A stretch of DNA of 64,000 nt from Lantana camara (taxonomy: Eukaryota; Streptophyta; Magnoliopsida; Lamiales; Verbenaceae), in the NCBI GenBank assembly GCA_037501455.1, contig CM074857.1:111633501-111697500 (forward strand). Direction: 5' to 3'. The notes under the pieces are model-generated. The model saw only the letters and a program-made list of their open reading frames with translations, searched no databases and was not told where the DNA came from. This document shows positions 22,930 to 35,400 of this stretch, piece by piece. The number at the start of each line of letters is the position of its first letter. Within the stretch, counting starts at the first letter, position 1. A program made the translations under genes and the position numbers.

Positions 22930-24215
22930 TAAATCGCTCTCATTTCGGTATTAGTATTTAGTATTTTAGACCGTTGACGAGTCGCTATAAGTACTTAGTT
23001 TTGCATGCGCTATGAATGGGTTTTAAGTACTTTTAGGGTGGTTTAATGTATTATTGGTGTATGATCTGGATATTTTGTCATTTTGTAGGACTTAGGGGTG
23101 TAAATAACAAAAGAAGGGAAAAGGAAGGACTTTTGTGCAAATTTCAGAAAAACAGAGTGTATGTTCGAACATGAGTTGTTGTCTTGCAACATGAGCCAGA
23201 ACAGAAAGTATGTGAGATTTTATGTTCGAACATGAACATCTGTATGTTCGAACATGGAGGCTGACGCGTGAGAGCGTCCTATTTCGAACAGAACTCAATT
23301 TTCTACTTTGCCAGCGTTTGGAACGTGTAGGGAGTATATAAGATATCTTTTGAAGAGATTTTGACATAGAGAGAACACGCCGTTGACAGTTTTTCACAGA
23401 GAATTCACCGGAGCTAACAAGATTGGATAATCGACTCAAGAAGTTGAAGATTCAAAATTCCGTCTTTAGAGTTTTCTTCTTTAATCTTTCTTGATGGCAT
23501 ACTCTAATTTTATTTTGTTTTTAATTCAATTCGTTATGAACTAATTTAGTTTTCTAGGATTATGGATGAACATTTTGTTTAATTTGAACTTCGTTGTTTC
23601 TTGACTTTTGAATAGTATGAATTTCAGTTGTTTCTTATATTGTGTGCTTATTCGATTTAATTGCCTAATCACCAATTGAGTCGTATTTCTAACTCTTAGC
23701 AAAACTCACTAGAGATAAGATAGGAGAGATTAGACATATAAGAGCCTTTGTTCAATTATTTGCAAGAGTCGAATAACTTGATTGTGATTATGATAGGGAA
23801 ATACTTGATCACCTTAGGTAGGTTGATTCGAACTTGAGCTTGAATCGTTCTTGTTTATTAATAACTTGCATAAGGATATGGAGTTGTAATAGCGAGAATA
23901 GCGGGACATGACTTCGGCAGAAGCTTGTAACGATATGTGATTCAAACCTAACAATTGATTAATATGATTTCATTAGGATAGAGCGACGAGTCAAATTGAC
24001 AAAGTGGGGATTCTATAATTCTAGAGTTAGTTTTCATAAGAGTTACTTGGTTTCATAATTTGTGTTCTTAAATTAGTTAGTTAATTTCACTTTATTTAGT
24101 TAGTTAAATTAGATTAGTTCTTAATTCATTCACTTCGGTTGTCTGAATAAAATCGAGTTGCAATAGTTTAGTACTCAATGGTGAATTTATTTAGTTCCTT
24201 GTGGGATTGGCACTC
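22930..24215 (+). repeat. Athila/Tat-type leader or LTR region, truncated
   Basis: Non-coding sequence with features common in Athila/Tat LTRs, including CTCACTAGAGATAAGATAGG and a terminal GTTCCTTGTGGGAT. It ends abruptly where the TGTTGG-bounded repeat begins at 24,216. No coding region is recognised. Three copies of ATGTTCGAACAT lie at 23,161-23,255. Confidence 0.45.
23161..23291. repeat. Cluster of ATGTTCGAACAT palindromes
   Basis: Perfect 12-bp palindromes at 23,161-23,172, 23,222-23,233 and 23,244-23,255, with degenerate relatives near 23,178-23,190 and 23,280-23,291. The element type differs from the gypsy LTRs with six-palindrome ladders, and the spacing is less regular (about 20-36 bp). 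Confidence 0.75.
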
Positions 24216-24964
24216 TGTTGGAATTCGTTAACCCCAACGCAACGGAAATTAAATTTTTAGGGGATTATAAAAATAATTTTGTCGGGATTCCAATTAAGAC
24301 TAGCCTTCGATTCTAGATTTACGATTTAAACAAGAGAAGTAAGATTCAAATACCTCTCTCGCTTCTAGTTGATGGCGATGATAAGAAGGTTTTCCAAAAC
24401 CTATCCGGTCTACTTCTATCCGATCTTCTTCCAAGAACTCCACGCGAAATTCCTCCAAGGTAATCCACGACCCGTAATTGAACAATTATTCAATTAGCAC
24501 ACTAGAACACTAATTGGATATTGATTATCTAATAGTATTCTCAATACAGTATTGAGAGAAGAGAGAAAAGAGAGACTTGGAGAGAAAGCAGAAAAGAAGA
24601 AAAGAACGATGTTCTGATTTGTTCTCACAAATCTGCTTAAGTACTTAACCCTAGGTCAAAAACACTATAGGCCAGTTATGGGCTTTAATTCAATTACTAC
24701 TAATTAAATTAAAAACCCAACATTCATTTTAATCAGAACCCAATTAAATCAATTAGTCACACAATGATTAAACAATGATTAATTAGATTAAAAACCCAAC
24801 ATTCATTTTAATTAGTGGTACTAATTCAATTAAAAACCCAATTTCATTCAATGATTTAATTGAACCATTTTAATTAATCATTGTTTAATTAAAACTCTTT
24901 TTAATTAATCAGTTCCTACAGATCATCGATGTCTAGTGACAAGCTCATGACCACCCATCCAACA
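24216..24964 (-). repeat. 749-bp LTR, probably solo, minus orientation
   Basis: Bounded by TGTTGGA...TCCAACA. Read on the minus strand its end (ACGAATTCCAACA after a TTGCGTTGGGG block) resembles the end of the LTR at 29,895. Flanking pentamers CACTC and GGTGA do not match, so either the boundary or the insertion history is uncertain. The interior holds purine-rich and AT-rich stretches and no gene. Confidence 0.5.
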
Positions 24965-25576
24965 GGTGAAGATTATGCTTTGATGTTAGGAATAGTGCCC
25001 TAGAAAGCCGATTCGTCGTAATCCTCTTTGGGACTTTCCTTGTATCACGGGCAATCTTTGAATAATAGACGTATGATTATAATCAGGGCAAACACTTCTT
25101 TATGTACAATTACGTGTTCTGTGTGTGTCCTATTAAGTGCGGATGTATCAGAACTTCCATAATCCATCAAGCTTTTAGGACTTAGTCATTCAGGGTAATG
25201 ACTTATGAAACAAGCCCTAACCTAAGTTGGATTAGAAACTACTTCAAGATGATGAGCCCAACGAACAGTGGGATTGTTAACTAGGCTCACTTGAGACTTG
25301 CTTGTGGGATTGCGTTCTTAAGAAGGAATCATCCTGTTTCATGGGGTGTAAAGTGCATAGTCGATGCGTATGCAATATACAAGGGTGCTCGCTACTTAGA
25401 ATGAGTACACTGAGGTGTCCCGCGTGAGAAAATTTCTAAATTGGAATGGAAGTAACTACATCAAGACGTAGAGACTTCTAGATTAGGAAATATCTCACAA
25501 GTTAATATCGTGATTCATTAATCCTTAGACTTGAGGTTCCATTGATGTCTTGTGTGAGCTTACTAGGTAATCTTAG

Positions 25577-28186
25577 TGTAGCACCCGAAGCGCAAAGATG
25601 CCACATCCCCGCACTATACCTCAATCCACATATGAGATGGACGACCCTTACATGAACTAAACTATAGCGAACGGGAGACAATAAAATAAAATGACAACTA
25701 GCTAGGCGGGACTAACCCCAAACCAATTAATCAACTCATAATAATTTAAGCGGAAGCATAAGTAATACTAATAATCATACGACATGTATCATAAAATACA
25801 CAATATTCTTTACATGCTTTTCAATACAATGTACCAAATTAACAACACTAGTCTAAACATTTCATAAATTTCCCGACACATGCTAACAAAGAAAATGAAC
25901 CGAGCAAGACCTGAATGAAATGACTGGACACGACCCTAATCCTGCCTAGCATGCACCTGCAAGTGCCTGAAAGTTATATTAGCACAATTAACATGCAAGT
26001 TATATCCTCGGGTGAAGTTTTAGAAAAGAAATGATATATGATCAATAATAAAGTAAACATCGCCCGAGAATACAACTATCAGGTTTAACATTTCATTTAA
26101 TCAATTTCATTCAATACGTGGCCCGGCGAGTGAGGGCAATTCTCCAACCTTACACCAATAGTGAACAATACATGCTTGCTTTATTAGTTAACATGTGATC
26201 ATGCAATTCAATTACAGTGTAGTAGTTCGGTAGTGTATTCAATCAATACAATCAATGAGTGCAATCAATACAATAACTCGAGGACAGCCCGTGGTGCCGG
26301 ACCCCGTCCCCAGTCTCCTTCTCCCTCAAATGATGGGAAGGTAGCGAGCCTTCACCATCCACGACATGGTGTACGTCAGGAACATGACTCCCACGCACAG
26401 GACTCCTTCCTCCACCAAACCTCCTGGTGGATTCAGGGGTGATCCCACATGATGACGGGAGTGCAGAGTTACCCGTCAGCCCTATGCTTTCCCGGCTGGC
26501 TCATACACTAACCCTCGGGCCCAAAGTGAACATGATTACTCGCCAAACATGCTTGATTCGGTACAATACATGACTTGCTTTCTTGAACATGGCTTGCTTG
26601 CAATTTAATTAAGAGTCTTGGAGAAAACTATAGATATAAATACCTTTTGGCCGAAATCTCACGTAAGGGTTGTATAGGTTCTATGTAACTAGAAATTAAA
26701 CCTCACCTGCCAGGAGACACGACGACTCAAGGATGCATGAACGTGCTCATCGATCAATAATCTCCGCCCTGGAGAAGAACTGGATAAGAAACGGGACATT
26801 GTGTACATGTGAGACAATAACTCAATAATGATACCAAATAGGACACACGGCGTGATCAAGTAACAAGATGACGAGCAATGATCAATGTAGCATATAAATG
26901 TCATATTATAACATGTAATTGATCATATAATAACATGTTGGTATCAATTAAGGGTAAAGAAAAGGATTTGGAAAATCCAATTTTATGCAGAAAGTTTTGT
27001 TCTGTCGGCGAGGTGGGAACGACCGTTCCGGGTTGTAGTGTAAAATGGGAAGGGTCGTTCCCATGCCTCTTCCGAAACGCGCCCACACTTTTAAAATTAA
27101 ATGGCGACTTTGCTGGGAACGGCCCTTCCGGCTCGAAGGCCAAAATGGGAACGACCGTTCCCATGCGCGCACCGGCTTTGGTACAGGAGTGGGAACGACC
27201 GTTCCCCATAATGAACTGGGGACGAGAAGGGCCGTTCCCGCTCCTCTGTAATTGCAGAAACAGAGCAGAACATGGGAGGCTCTCGGGACAAAACAACAAC
27301 AACAAAACTTCAAGTTTCAATCATATAATTGCAAGATTTCTGGAGATTAACATGTATACATGTTCAATATGCAATAAAGCTTCATATAAACACTTAATTT
27401 ACACATAATCATCAAGAATCATCACTTCCAAATTCATGCATGAATTCATAATCTAAGTTCAAATCTTCCAAGAATTCATGCATCAAGTCATGGAAAATTC
27501 ATGTAGCAAGCACTAAATCATCTACTTATTCCATGAAATCATAAACCCTAGCTTCTATATAATTATCAAAGAACATACCTATATCAACTTACATGCACTT
27601 GAAGGAAAAGAAATGGATGAAGGTGATGCTAATTGATGCTTGAGCTTGAATTTCTTAAATTTCTTGGAAAAACTTGATGGAAATTAATGGAATCTCTTCT
27701 CCTTTTCTTACTAGCTTGGTTCGGTGGAAAAGAGGAAGCAAATATGTGATGAAAGTTGGAATGAAAATGATATGGAAGAGGATGGAAGAAATGGTACGTG
27801 AATCACCATTTTGAATTTGGTGAAATATCCCAAATTGCAATTTAGTCCCTCAATTATGTAATTTATGCAATCAAGTTTCATTTCTAAAGAATTTGACCAC
27901 TTTAGTCCAAGAAATAAATATGCAATTTGATCCATGAATTTAAAAGAATGATCACTTAGGGACAATTTGGCAATTAATTCACGTAACAATCGAATCCAAT
28001 TTATAAAATAACTCTCAAGTTGGCAAGTATTTCACATATATTTTCACATAAACATATTGAAATATAATTCATATAATTTTCATGAAAGGTAAGAAATTAA
28101 TAAACAAAAGAACTAAAATAAATCCTAACTCTCGGAATCCCACAAGTGTCATGCGTACCTGATTAACCAGAAATCGGGGCGTTACA
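25577..28186 (-). mobile_element. Solo gypsy LTR with perfect target duplication
   Basis: A 2,610-bp minus-strand LTR starting TGTAACGCCCCG (28,186) and ending GGGTGCTACA (25,577). It is flanked by the 5-bp duplication CTTAG (25,572-25,576 and 28,187-28,191). No internal region remains, so it arose by LTR-LTR recombination. It carries a six-palindrome ladder at 27,017-27,237 and is close in sequence to the LTR at 58,023-60,698. Confidence 0.9.
27017..27237 (-). repeat. Six-palindrome ladder, word GAAC-N4-GTTC
   Basis: Cores such as GAACGACCGTTC, most inside a longer GGGAAC...GTTCCC palindrome. Centres are 27,022.5, 27,054.5, 27,122.5, 27,154.5, 27,198.5 and 27,231.5 (spacings 32, 68, 32, 44, 33). 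It lies about 0.95 kb from the LTR start. Confidence 0.88.
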
Positions 28187-28814
28187 CTTAGGCATAGGTC
28201 TAAAAGGGTGTCGCTCGAGGCACCTAAAATAAGACTTATGCTGGGATTACAAAAGTGGCACATGGAGGCATGTGAGAATCAATAAAGGATCTACACTTGC
28301 TTGAAACAAGAAGATCTCTTATTGCATAAGTTGTTCATATGCCATCATGAAAATCCTTGGTCAAGGTGGTGGATCAAGACATCAAGAAAAGAGTTTCTTG
28401 GATTGAGATCAAATGGATATGATACTAACTTAGATTTAAGATTAATATTATTAGGGCTCTCATTATTCTCATGCCTTAGGTCTTAATCGAGAAATGAGAT
28501 GGTAGGAGGATCGTATCTCATAGATGTCATTGATTGGAAGGTTCTTTTGAATTAATTCGTTATTCGGGTAGGGGTCACACACCTATGCTAGACTATGGTC
28601 GTGTGATTTGTGGACTAATTAATTAATAAGGGTATTAATTATATAGGGTCACTGCTAACTGAATAATGAACCTAGAGGGTCACACACAAATGCCAGGATG
28701 AGAGGATATTGCTAGAAAGGTCAAAAGAATTGATCGAAACGAGACCACACGTGTATGGTACACGTGTGGCATGTGAGAGATCTCGTGGTCCATCTAATTG
28801 AATGGACCATGTAT

Positions 28815-29345
28815 TGATTAATTTGAGAATTAATTATAAAGCCTAAATATAATTAATTAGGAGAATTAATTATAAAGCCCAAGTACAATTAATTGGAGAA
28901 TTAATTGTAAGTCCAAATATAATTAATTAGAGAATTAAATATAAAGGTCCACTAGATCTAATTAGAGAATTAATTCTAAAGCCCAATCCGGAATAAAAAG
29001 CCCAATGAATAATTAATTATAAATTAATTATTAATTTGAATATTAGTTTATTTATTTATGACGTAAATAAATAAAAGATAATATCCTAATTTATTTATTT
29101 ATGAAATAAATAAATAATGGATAATATCTTAGATTATTTATTCAAGTAATAAGAAAAATAAAAGATAATATCCTAAAGTTGTTAGGATAAGATATTAATT
29201 AGCTTATCTATTTATGAAATAAATAAAAGATAATATCTAGTTTGTTTGTTTAAATAAAAGGATAAGTCACAATCTATTTATTTATGAAATAAATAAATTT
29301 GAGATAATATCTTGAAATAATTAGATAGTGATATTAATTAATAAT
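28815..29345. repeat. AT-rich repeat arrays
   Basis: First (28,815-29,010) about five units built on GAGAATTAATTATAAAGCCC. Then (29,040-29,320) four or more units of about 65 bp, each with a TTTATTTATG...AAATAAATAAA inverted repeat and GATAATATC. Both lie in the 3' part of the LTR ending at 29,895. A (TC)n tract follows at 29,559-29,580. Confidence 0.7.
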
Positions 29346-29897
29346 AGGATTATTAATTGATTATATCTTAATTACGTTAAACAAGAAACCAGATTTCTCG
29401 AACTGATAAGAATTCTTTTCTCATTAGTTTCTAATTATTCTGGATAATAAGAAAATAAAAGAAAACCTAACTCTATCATATAAAAGGGTTAGAGTATTTC
29501 TTTTGAGGCTTATGCGTGAGTTTTTCCCTCTCTCGATTCTGCAAAAGGGGAAAAACTATCTCTCTCTCTCTCTCTCTCTTTCTCGTTTGAGTTTCTTCAA
29601 TACACTATTTATAGTACTAGCATACGCACTTGATTGATTTCATTCTAGGTTGGTGTGGATACATTATAGAGGAATTCTACTTTGGATTCTTGAAGAAAAG
29701 AAAGAACAATTTGAGGGGCGAGGAATCATTAACGCTTGAAGAACGATTAAGTGCGGCTCAAATCGTTTCAAGAAAGATTATTTAAAAGTTAGGTTTTTGA
29801 AACCCCTTCTTTACGGAATAAAAATTGCAAACCACCGGTCATCTTGTTGGAAAAAATTTTAATTTTTCGCTGCGTTTTGAACTCGTTTTCTAACAAG

Positions 29898-29910
29898 TGG
29901 TATCAGAGCC
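29898..29910 (+). other. Primer-binding site for tRNA-iMet
   Basis: TGGTATCAGAGCC two bases after the LTR end CTAACA. It shows that the LTR 24,984-29,895 is a 5' LTR. The internal region is lost after about 29,947, where a gypsy LTR fragment starts. Confidence 0.88.
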
Positions 29911-29947
29911 ACGCTTGCAACGTTTATTCTGAAACGTTTTATTGATT

Positions 29948-31450
29948 TTATGTGACCTAAGTGCCATCTTATTCCATTTCATTTGTATCACTTGCATTCA
30001 TATGCAATTGCCGAGCGTCTATTTGGTTCATCTTGAGTCTAAGAGTGTCTTTTGTTAGTTGTTTTGTTCAGAGGATCATCCCGTGGGTGATGAGGTGGTT
30101 CCCTAGGCATCCTTTGGTCTCCGTTTTGTCCTCCACTACGTTCGAAGGTGAGGTTTCATTCTTTTAGTTAGTATGATCTACAACCCTATGTGTTTTGAAG
30201 CCCGCACGCGAATTATGTATAATATATGATAGATATGTGTTTGATATGTACTTGAGGGCTTGTCCCATTTGTTATAAGATCTTGAAAATGCTTTTATACT
30301 TATGTAAGCTATATTTTCGTTGATTTGAAAAGTTTTGATATGTGTGAGTGTGTAGCGAGATGTGGCTTTGAAAGATAAGCTTTGTGGGAATATGAATATG
30401 AATTTGAATTTGATTTGGGCCCCGGAGAGTGGTACGGTATCTCGGGACTGCCGTGGGGTCGTCGAGCTCTCCCATCAACACTTTCCTTTGCGAGTTTTCA
30501 CCTAACCTCAGGAGGTTGAGGAAGGGTGGTTCTCTTGAGCCGGTGGTAACCCCACCGAAGGTGCAAGGAAGTAATTAAACCTTGAGTCGTGTGACTTTAA
30601 CCGATAGTTAGGGCCGTCAACCCTTCTATCACCCGGAGTAAGGATGGTTTATGAATTTGTTTTCGATATGAATATGACTTTGAATATGAGAAGTTGGAAG
30701 GAGAACTCGTACTCGCCGAGTTAGTGTGACTTTGTATGAATCTATAAAATGGGAATGGACTCATAACTACTTAAAATTGGTTGTTTTGGCCTTCAGCCCT
30801 TAACTTCTTTTAAGTATATATAGCTATTATCACGGGAAACGTTTTAGTTTGCAAAAACCATCCCCGGTTCATGGATTTTTATCACTTTGATACTTGCTTT
30901 GCTTTCTACGTATATATGGGTGCGTGTGTTAGCCCCTCACCAGTCTTTAGGACTGACCCTCATTGTTATTTCTCTTTTTCCCCTTTCTTTTGAGTTGCAG
31001 GTACAATCAGAGGGTTGAGCTAGGCGGCAAGTCTGTCTTAGTGTCGTACTTGTGGTGTAGCTCGAGTCTACATGCATCGTAGTTGGGTTTAATTATGTAT
31101 TTTGAGCTTTTGGACATTTGTATTATGACGCGATTACTCTTGTTAGCTTTTGATACTTAGCTACTTTTGGTTCGGGGTTGGGCATTTGGTTATGTATATG
31201 AATCGTATATGTGGTTATGGACTTGTTATGATATTTGATAGCATGCTTTGTTATGAACTTAATCGCTTCCGCTATTGTTTGATTTATTGCGCACTTTGAT
31301 TGAAGGTCTAGACCGCTTAGTGTAGGAGAGTGTTTTTTTTTTGTTTGTCTCCTGTTCGCTATTGTTTGGCACGTGTGTGGATTCTCCATTTCGTTACACG
31401 TGTCGGGCTCTAGTGCGGGGGATATGGTGCCCATCGTTCGGGGTGCTACA
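29948..31450 (+). repeat. 3' half of a gypsy LTR
   Basis: From ATGTGACCTAAGTGCCATC onward this is closely similar to 52,874-54,389 of the LTR at 51,299, and it ends in the same GGTGCTACA. The first 1.5 kb of that LTR type is missing on the left. No primer site follows on the right. Confidence 0.85.
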
Positions 31451-31457
31451 CAACCCT

Positions 31458-31891
31458 CTTGACAGAAGGTCGACCTCCAGATACTTCATGTTCGTGGGAG
31501 GGAATTTAGTCACATGGAGAAGTAAAATAGCAAAAGGTTGTGGCGCTCTTGAGTGCCGGGGCAAAATTTAAAGGGATTGCTAAGGGATTGTCAGAAGTGT
31601 TGTGGTTGAGAAAATTGATGACTGAGCTGGGTTTCCCTCCGGTAGAAGCTTGTCCCCTAAATGTGACAATGAAGTAGCTGTTCACATATTCGAGAATCTG
31701 GTGCAGCATGACAAAACGAAGCAGTGCAGATTGACCGACATTTCATCAAAGAAAAGCCAGAAGGTGGGACTGTTTCACTCCCATTCGTGCTACCAGAGGA
31801 CCAACTAGCAGATATTCTTACAAAGGCTATTACGAGAAGGGTGTTCTATGATACCTTACACAACTTTGGCATAGGACATCTCCCGACCTAA
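31458..31891 (+). pseudogene. Ty1/copia RNase H remnant
   Basis: Encodes the C-terminal RNase H of a copia polyprotein in pieces: DRRSTSRYFMFVGGNLVTWR, then GIAKGLSEVLWLRKLMTELG, and after a frameshift LPFVLPEDQLADILTKAI and FGIGHLP before the stop. Frame changes near 31,530 and 31,660 show it is dead. Integrase and RT are absent, replaced on the left by the gypsy LTR fragment. Confidence 0.88.
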
Positions 31892-32072
31892 CTTGAGGGG
31901 GAGTGTTGACTTTATATTTTAGGAAGGATATTATACCTTGTATTACAGGATCTTAATTCCTAAGATTTAGCACGAAATTCTCTCTTTATATCTTCCTTGT
32001 TAGAGTTGTAATAATTCATTTAGAAATAATGAAACAATATCTTTCTTCGACTCACATCTTTACACTTCAACA
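31892..32072 (+). repeat. Copia polypurine tract and short 3' LTR
   Basis: The polypurine tract TTGAGGGGGAG (31,893-31,903) is followed by a 169-bp LTR, TGTTGAC...CTTCAACA (31,904-32,072). Size and ends are typical of short plant copia LTRs. It lies 338 bp upstream of the acetylornithine deacetylase start codon. Confidence 0.82.
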
Positions 32073-32410
32073 ATAAGGACTTGGTGGACCAACAACAACA
32101 ACAAAGGGAGTTCGTCCATGACCCAAGGGAAAAATTTACATTTTTTAGCTCATAATTAAGCAAATCACTAAACCATAAGCCAAAAATGGACCCTACACCT
32201 CAGTACAAAATGACATTTTTTACGTTTTACTTATATATAAGCGACTTATATTTGGTAATTTTGGTTTTATATTTTGGGAAGAGAATGTAATTTAAGCCTT
32301 GGAATTGGATAAGGTAACAAAGGGGAACATATTAGTGTGCAGTGTGCACTGTATAATCCATCCATAAAAGTTGAACTCCTGCTACTTTCTGCCAACATTA
32401 CTCATCAAAA
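32073..32410 (+). promoter_or_regulatory. Upstream region of acetylornithine deacetylase
   Basis: A TATATATAAG-like box at 32,231-32,241 lies about 175 bp before the ATG, a plausible TATA box. The region is short because a copia LTR ends at 32,072. No other motif is claimed. Confidence 0.4.
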
Positions 32411-35400
32411 ATGGCTGCCACAAACGTAAAGCAAACTCTAGGAGACCTAAACAAGGAATCTTTCGTGACTCTTTTGTCGAAGCTGATCGGCGAGTCAAAG
32501 CATGTCCAGAACAACCCGCCGGATCTGATACCGGAGGAGGACAGGATCGTCAGGCACGTACTGGACGTCCTCCGCCCATTCAGCACCGCCACTGGGGGTG
32601 GCCCATTGGTTATTAACCATGTCACCTACAAGCCAAACAGGGGAAACCTCATTGTCGAGTACCCTGGAACACAGCCCGGCAAAATCTTGTCGTTCGTCGG
32701 CATGCACATGGATGTCGTTACAGCTAATCCGTCTGATTGGGTAATGCTTCGGATAAATTTTGACTGACTGGTGAATTGTTTGATTGGATTTGTTTCTCTA
32801 TGATAATCTCGTGTTTATGCGTGTCCTTTGTAGCTTTGCATCTTTCTCTGTAGTACTATTATGATTTGGAACTCCTTTTCAGTTCTGCAATCAATCAGAA
32901 GTGGGCAAGAGTATGTTTGAGATTTCCGTCTCGTGTGCTTTCTAGTCCGAAGTTTAGGGTTTCTTTAGGAGAATATAGTTCATGGACCTGTGGACCCTGT
33001 CTGTGATGTGATAACATAAATTTTTGGAAAACTGAAGTTCCTTGTTTGGACTTATTTTTTCTACCATCACGTATAGATTTCTTTTGTATTTAACTTCTCT
33101 ATATTTTTTATTATTTTTTGTTATCTAAAGTTTGGCCCTGATTGGAGAAATAGGGCAATTTTAGGTAGTCTTAAATGGCAGTTGTTTGGTATCTCTGAGA
33201 ATTTAAACTGAAAGGTTGTTGTAATTGTGTGAACCAGTTGTCATAGTAAATAGATAAAGCGGAATAAGTCATAAACAATGTATTTTGGTATATCATGCAT
33301 ATGGTTTCCAGTTATAACCTTTGTTTATCTTTGGAAAATTATTATTGCAGGATTTTGATCCATTTTCTATGAGCATTGATGGAGACAAACTTAGAGGGCG
33401 TGGAACGACCGACTGCTTAGGGCACGTTGCTCTTGTAGCTGAATTAATGAGGAGACTGGGTGAGACAAAGCCTCAGTTAAAGTTTACAGTGGTTGCTGTC
33501 TTTATTGCCAGTGAGGAGAATTCATCTATTCCTGGTGTTGGGGTTGATGCATTAGTGAAAGATGGATTGCTTAACAACTTAAAACAAGGACCTTTGTATG
33601 TGTATTTTATACTTGTTTAACCCATTTATCTTGGGAACTGAGTTAATTTAGAAGTAGTTTGAAAAAGTTAGATATGATTAGTGGTCCTTTGTTTGTTCTT
33701 GTAGGTTTTGGATTGATACAGCAGATAAACAGCCTTGCATTGGTACTGGTGGTATGATACCATGGAAGCTTCAGGTTTATGGAAAGCTTTTTCACAGTGG
33801 GTTATGCCACAAGGTACTTTACTTCCCCTTTGTACACTAATGTCATTATTGAAGGCAAAGAAGAACTGAGCATGGGCCTTCTTAGTGATTGATGTACTTT
33901 CTGGTGTAACTTCAAGTGTTTCTTTGAATATGCTGAGTTCAATACCAAAATGTAGCAATTTTTTGAAATTTGTTGCTTTATATGATTTTGATTCTAAACA
34001 TCCCATCTCAATTGCCTGCCATAAAAATGCATCTCCCGTTTTGCAATCTGCATTTTCTTTTGTCTTTCTTAAACATTAGTGGATTCACTCACAAAGATGG
34101 AGACATTATTTGATAATCTATTCTTACTTCAAATCAATACATCGTACTAAGTTTTTAATGGATTTTTAGTTTGCTTTCTTAGCTAATATTTCTATGGAAT
34201 ATCTGCAGGCGATCAATCCCTTGGAGTTAGCTATGGAAGCTCTTAAAGAGATCCAGTTACGGTTTTACACAGACTTTCCACCCCATCCAAATGAAAAAGT
34301 GTATGGATTTGCAACACCATCAACGATGAAACCAACTCAGTGGAGTTGTAAGTTGAACATGCAAAGTGTTGGTATCTGCTCATGATTGTTTCTTTACCCA
34401 CTGGTTGTCTTACCTATACTATCATTATTATTGACAGATCCAGGAGGTGGCATCAACCAAATTCCAGCTGAGTGTACCATTTGTGGAGATGTTAGGTTAT
34501 GTGTCATTTAGGGCATACTATATAAATTATGTGCAGGGACAGAGCCAGACATTAAATTTGAAAGGGCAACATTAAACTGTTATAAATTATAATAGGCATG
34601 TCCCTTATTTTTGGGCGAAAATTTTAAATTTTAAGAAAGATATTTGTTTTTCTATATACAACTAGAGGAAGGGCAACTGACCCTTTTGCTCCCATTGGCT
34701 CCGTCCCTGTTTCCATGCATGTCATATGACTTCTAACGCTTTCTCTTATATCTATGCAGGTTAACTCCTTTTTATAGGTATGCAAAATCGTCTTCCTCTT
34801 TATTGAGTTAGTTTAATTGGGATTTGACTTGTTCATACTGTCGTCCTGAATGTATCATATAGTAGTTAGTCGGTTGATGATTAACTTTTTAAAAGGTTCT
34901 TTTAAGCCAAGAGTTTAATCAAATGTTTGACGAATACTATTTCCCAGTGTAACTGACGTAATGAAGAAGCTTCAAGAATATGTTGAAGAATTGAATGCTA
35001 ACATAGAGAAGCTGGAGACTCGAGGACCTGTCTCGAAATATGTTTTACCAGATGAGAACCTTAGAGGAAGGTGTGGTTTTCTTCTTTTATCAATTGCATG
35101 AATTCTGAGGATGGTCACAGTATGATTTTCCATTTCCTACAATTATCTGTTCATATCCAACATTTTACTGTTTTTCATTAATGTGTTCAATTTTGAAATA
35201 TAGGGTAATCTTTTCTTTTCTTTTCTTCTATAAAGCCTTGGATCAATTACATTGAGCTTCAATTTAACTGTGTAATTATACAAATTTCCCCTCTTAATTT
35301 CAAAGTTTCAAAGTACCCATTTTTGATCATCAAAATATAATAAACTTGAAAATTAATTAAAAAACTTGGTAAAATTCACCTTTACACCGCAATGACAATT

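Larger units (their letters stand above)
24984..29895 (+). repeat. LTR split by a nested solo LTR
   Basis: Starts TGTTAGGAATAGTGCCC at 24,984 and ends CGTTTTCTAACA at 29,895, directly before a tRNA-iMet primer site. Removing the nested 25,577-28,186 insertion leaves an LTR of about 2.3 kb. The type is probably Ty1/copia-like by its ends, but no coding part survives, so class is uncertain. The 3' third is strongly AT-rich with repeat arrays (28,815-29,345). Confidence 0.65.

Noticed and set aside
27000..27320. Overlapping ORFs on both strands across the palindrome ladder
   Set aside because: Open frames on both strands are a by-product of palindromic GC-rich sequence; the region is inside a solo LTR.
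24984..32072. A single copia element from the LTR at 24,984 to the LTR at 31,904
   Set aside because: The two LTRs differ in length (about 2.3 kb and 169 bp) and in sequence, so they belong to different elements.
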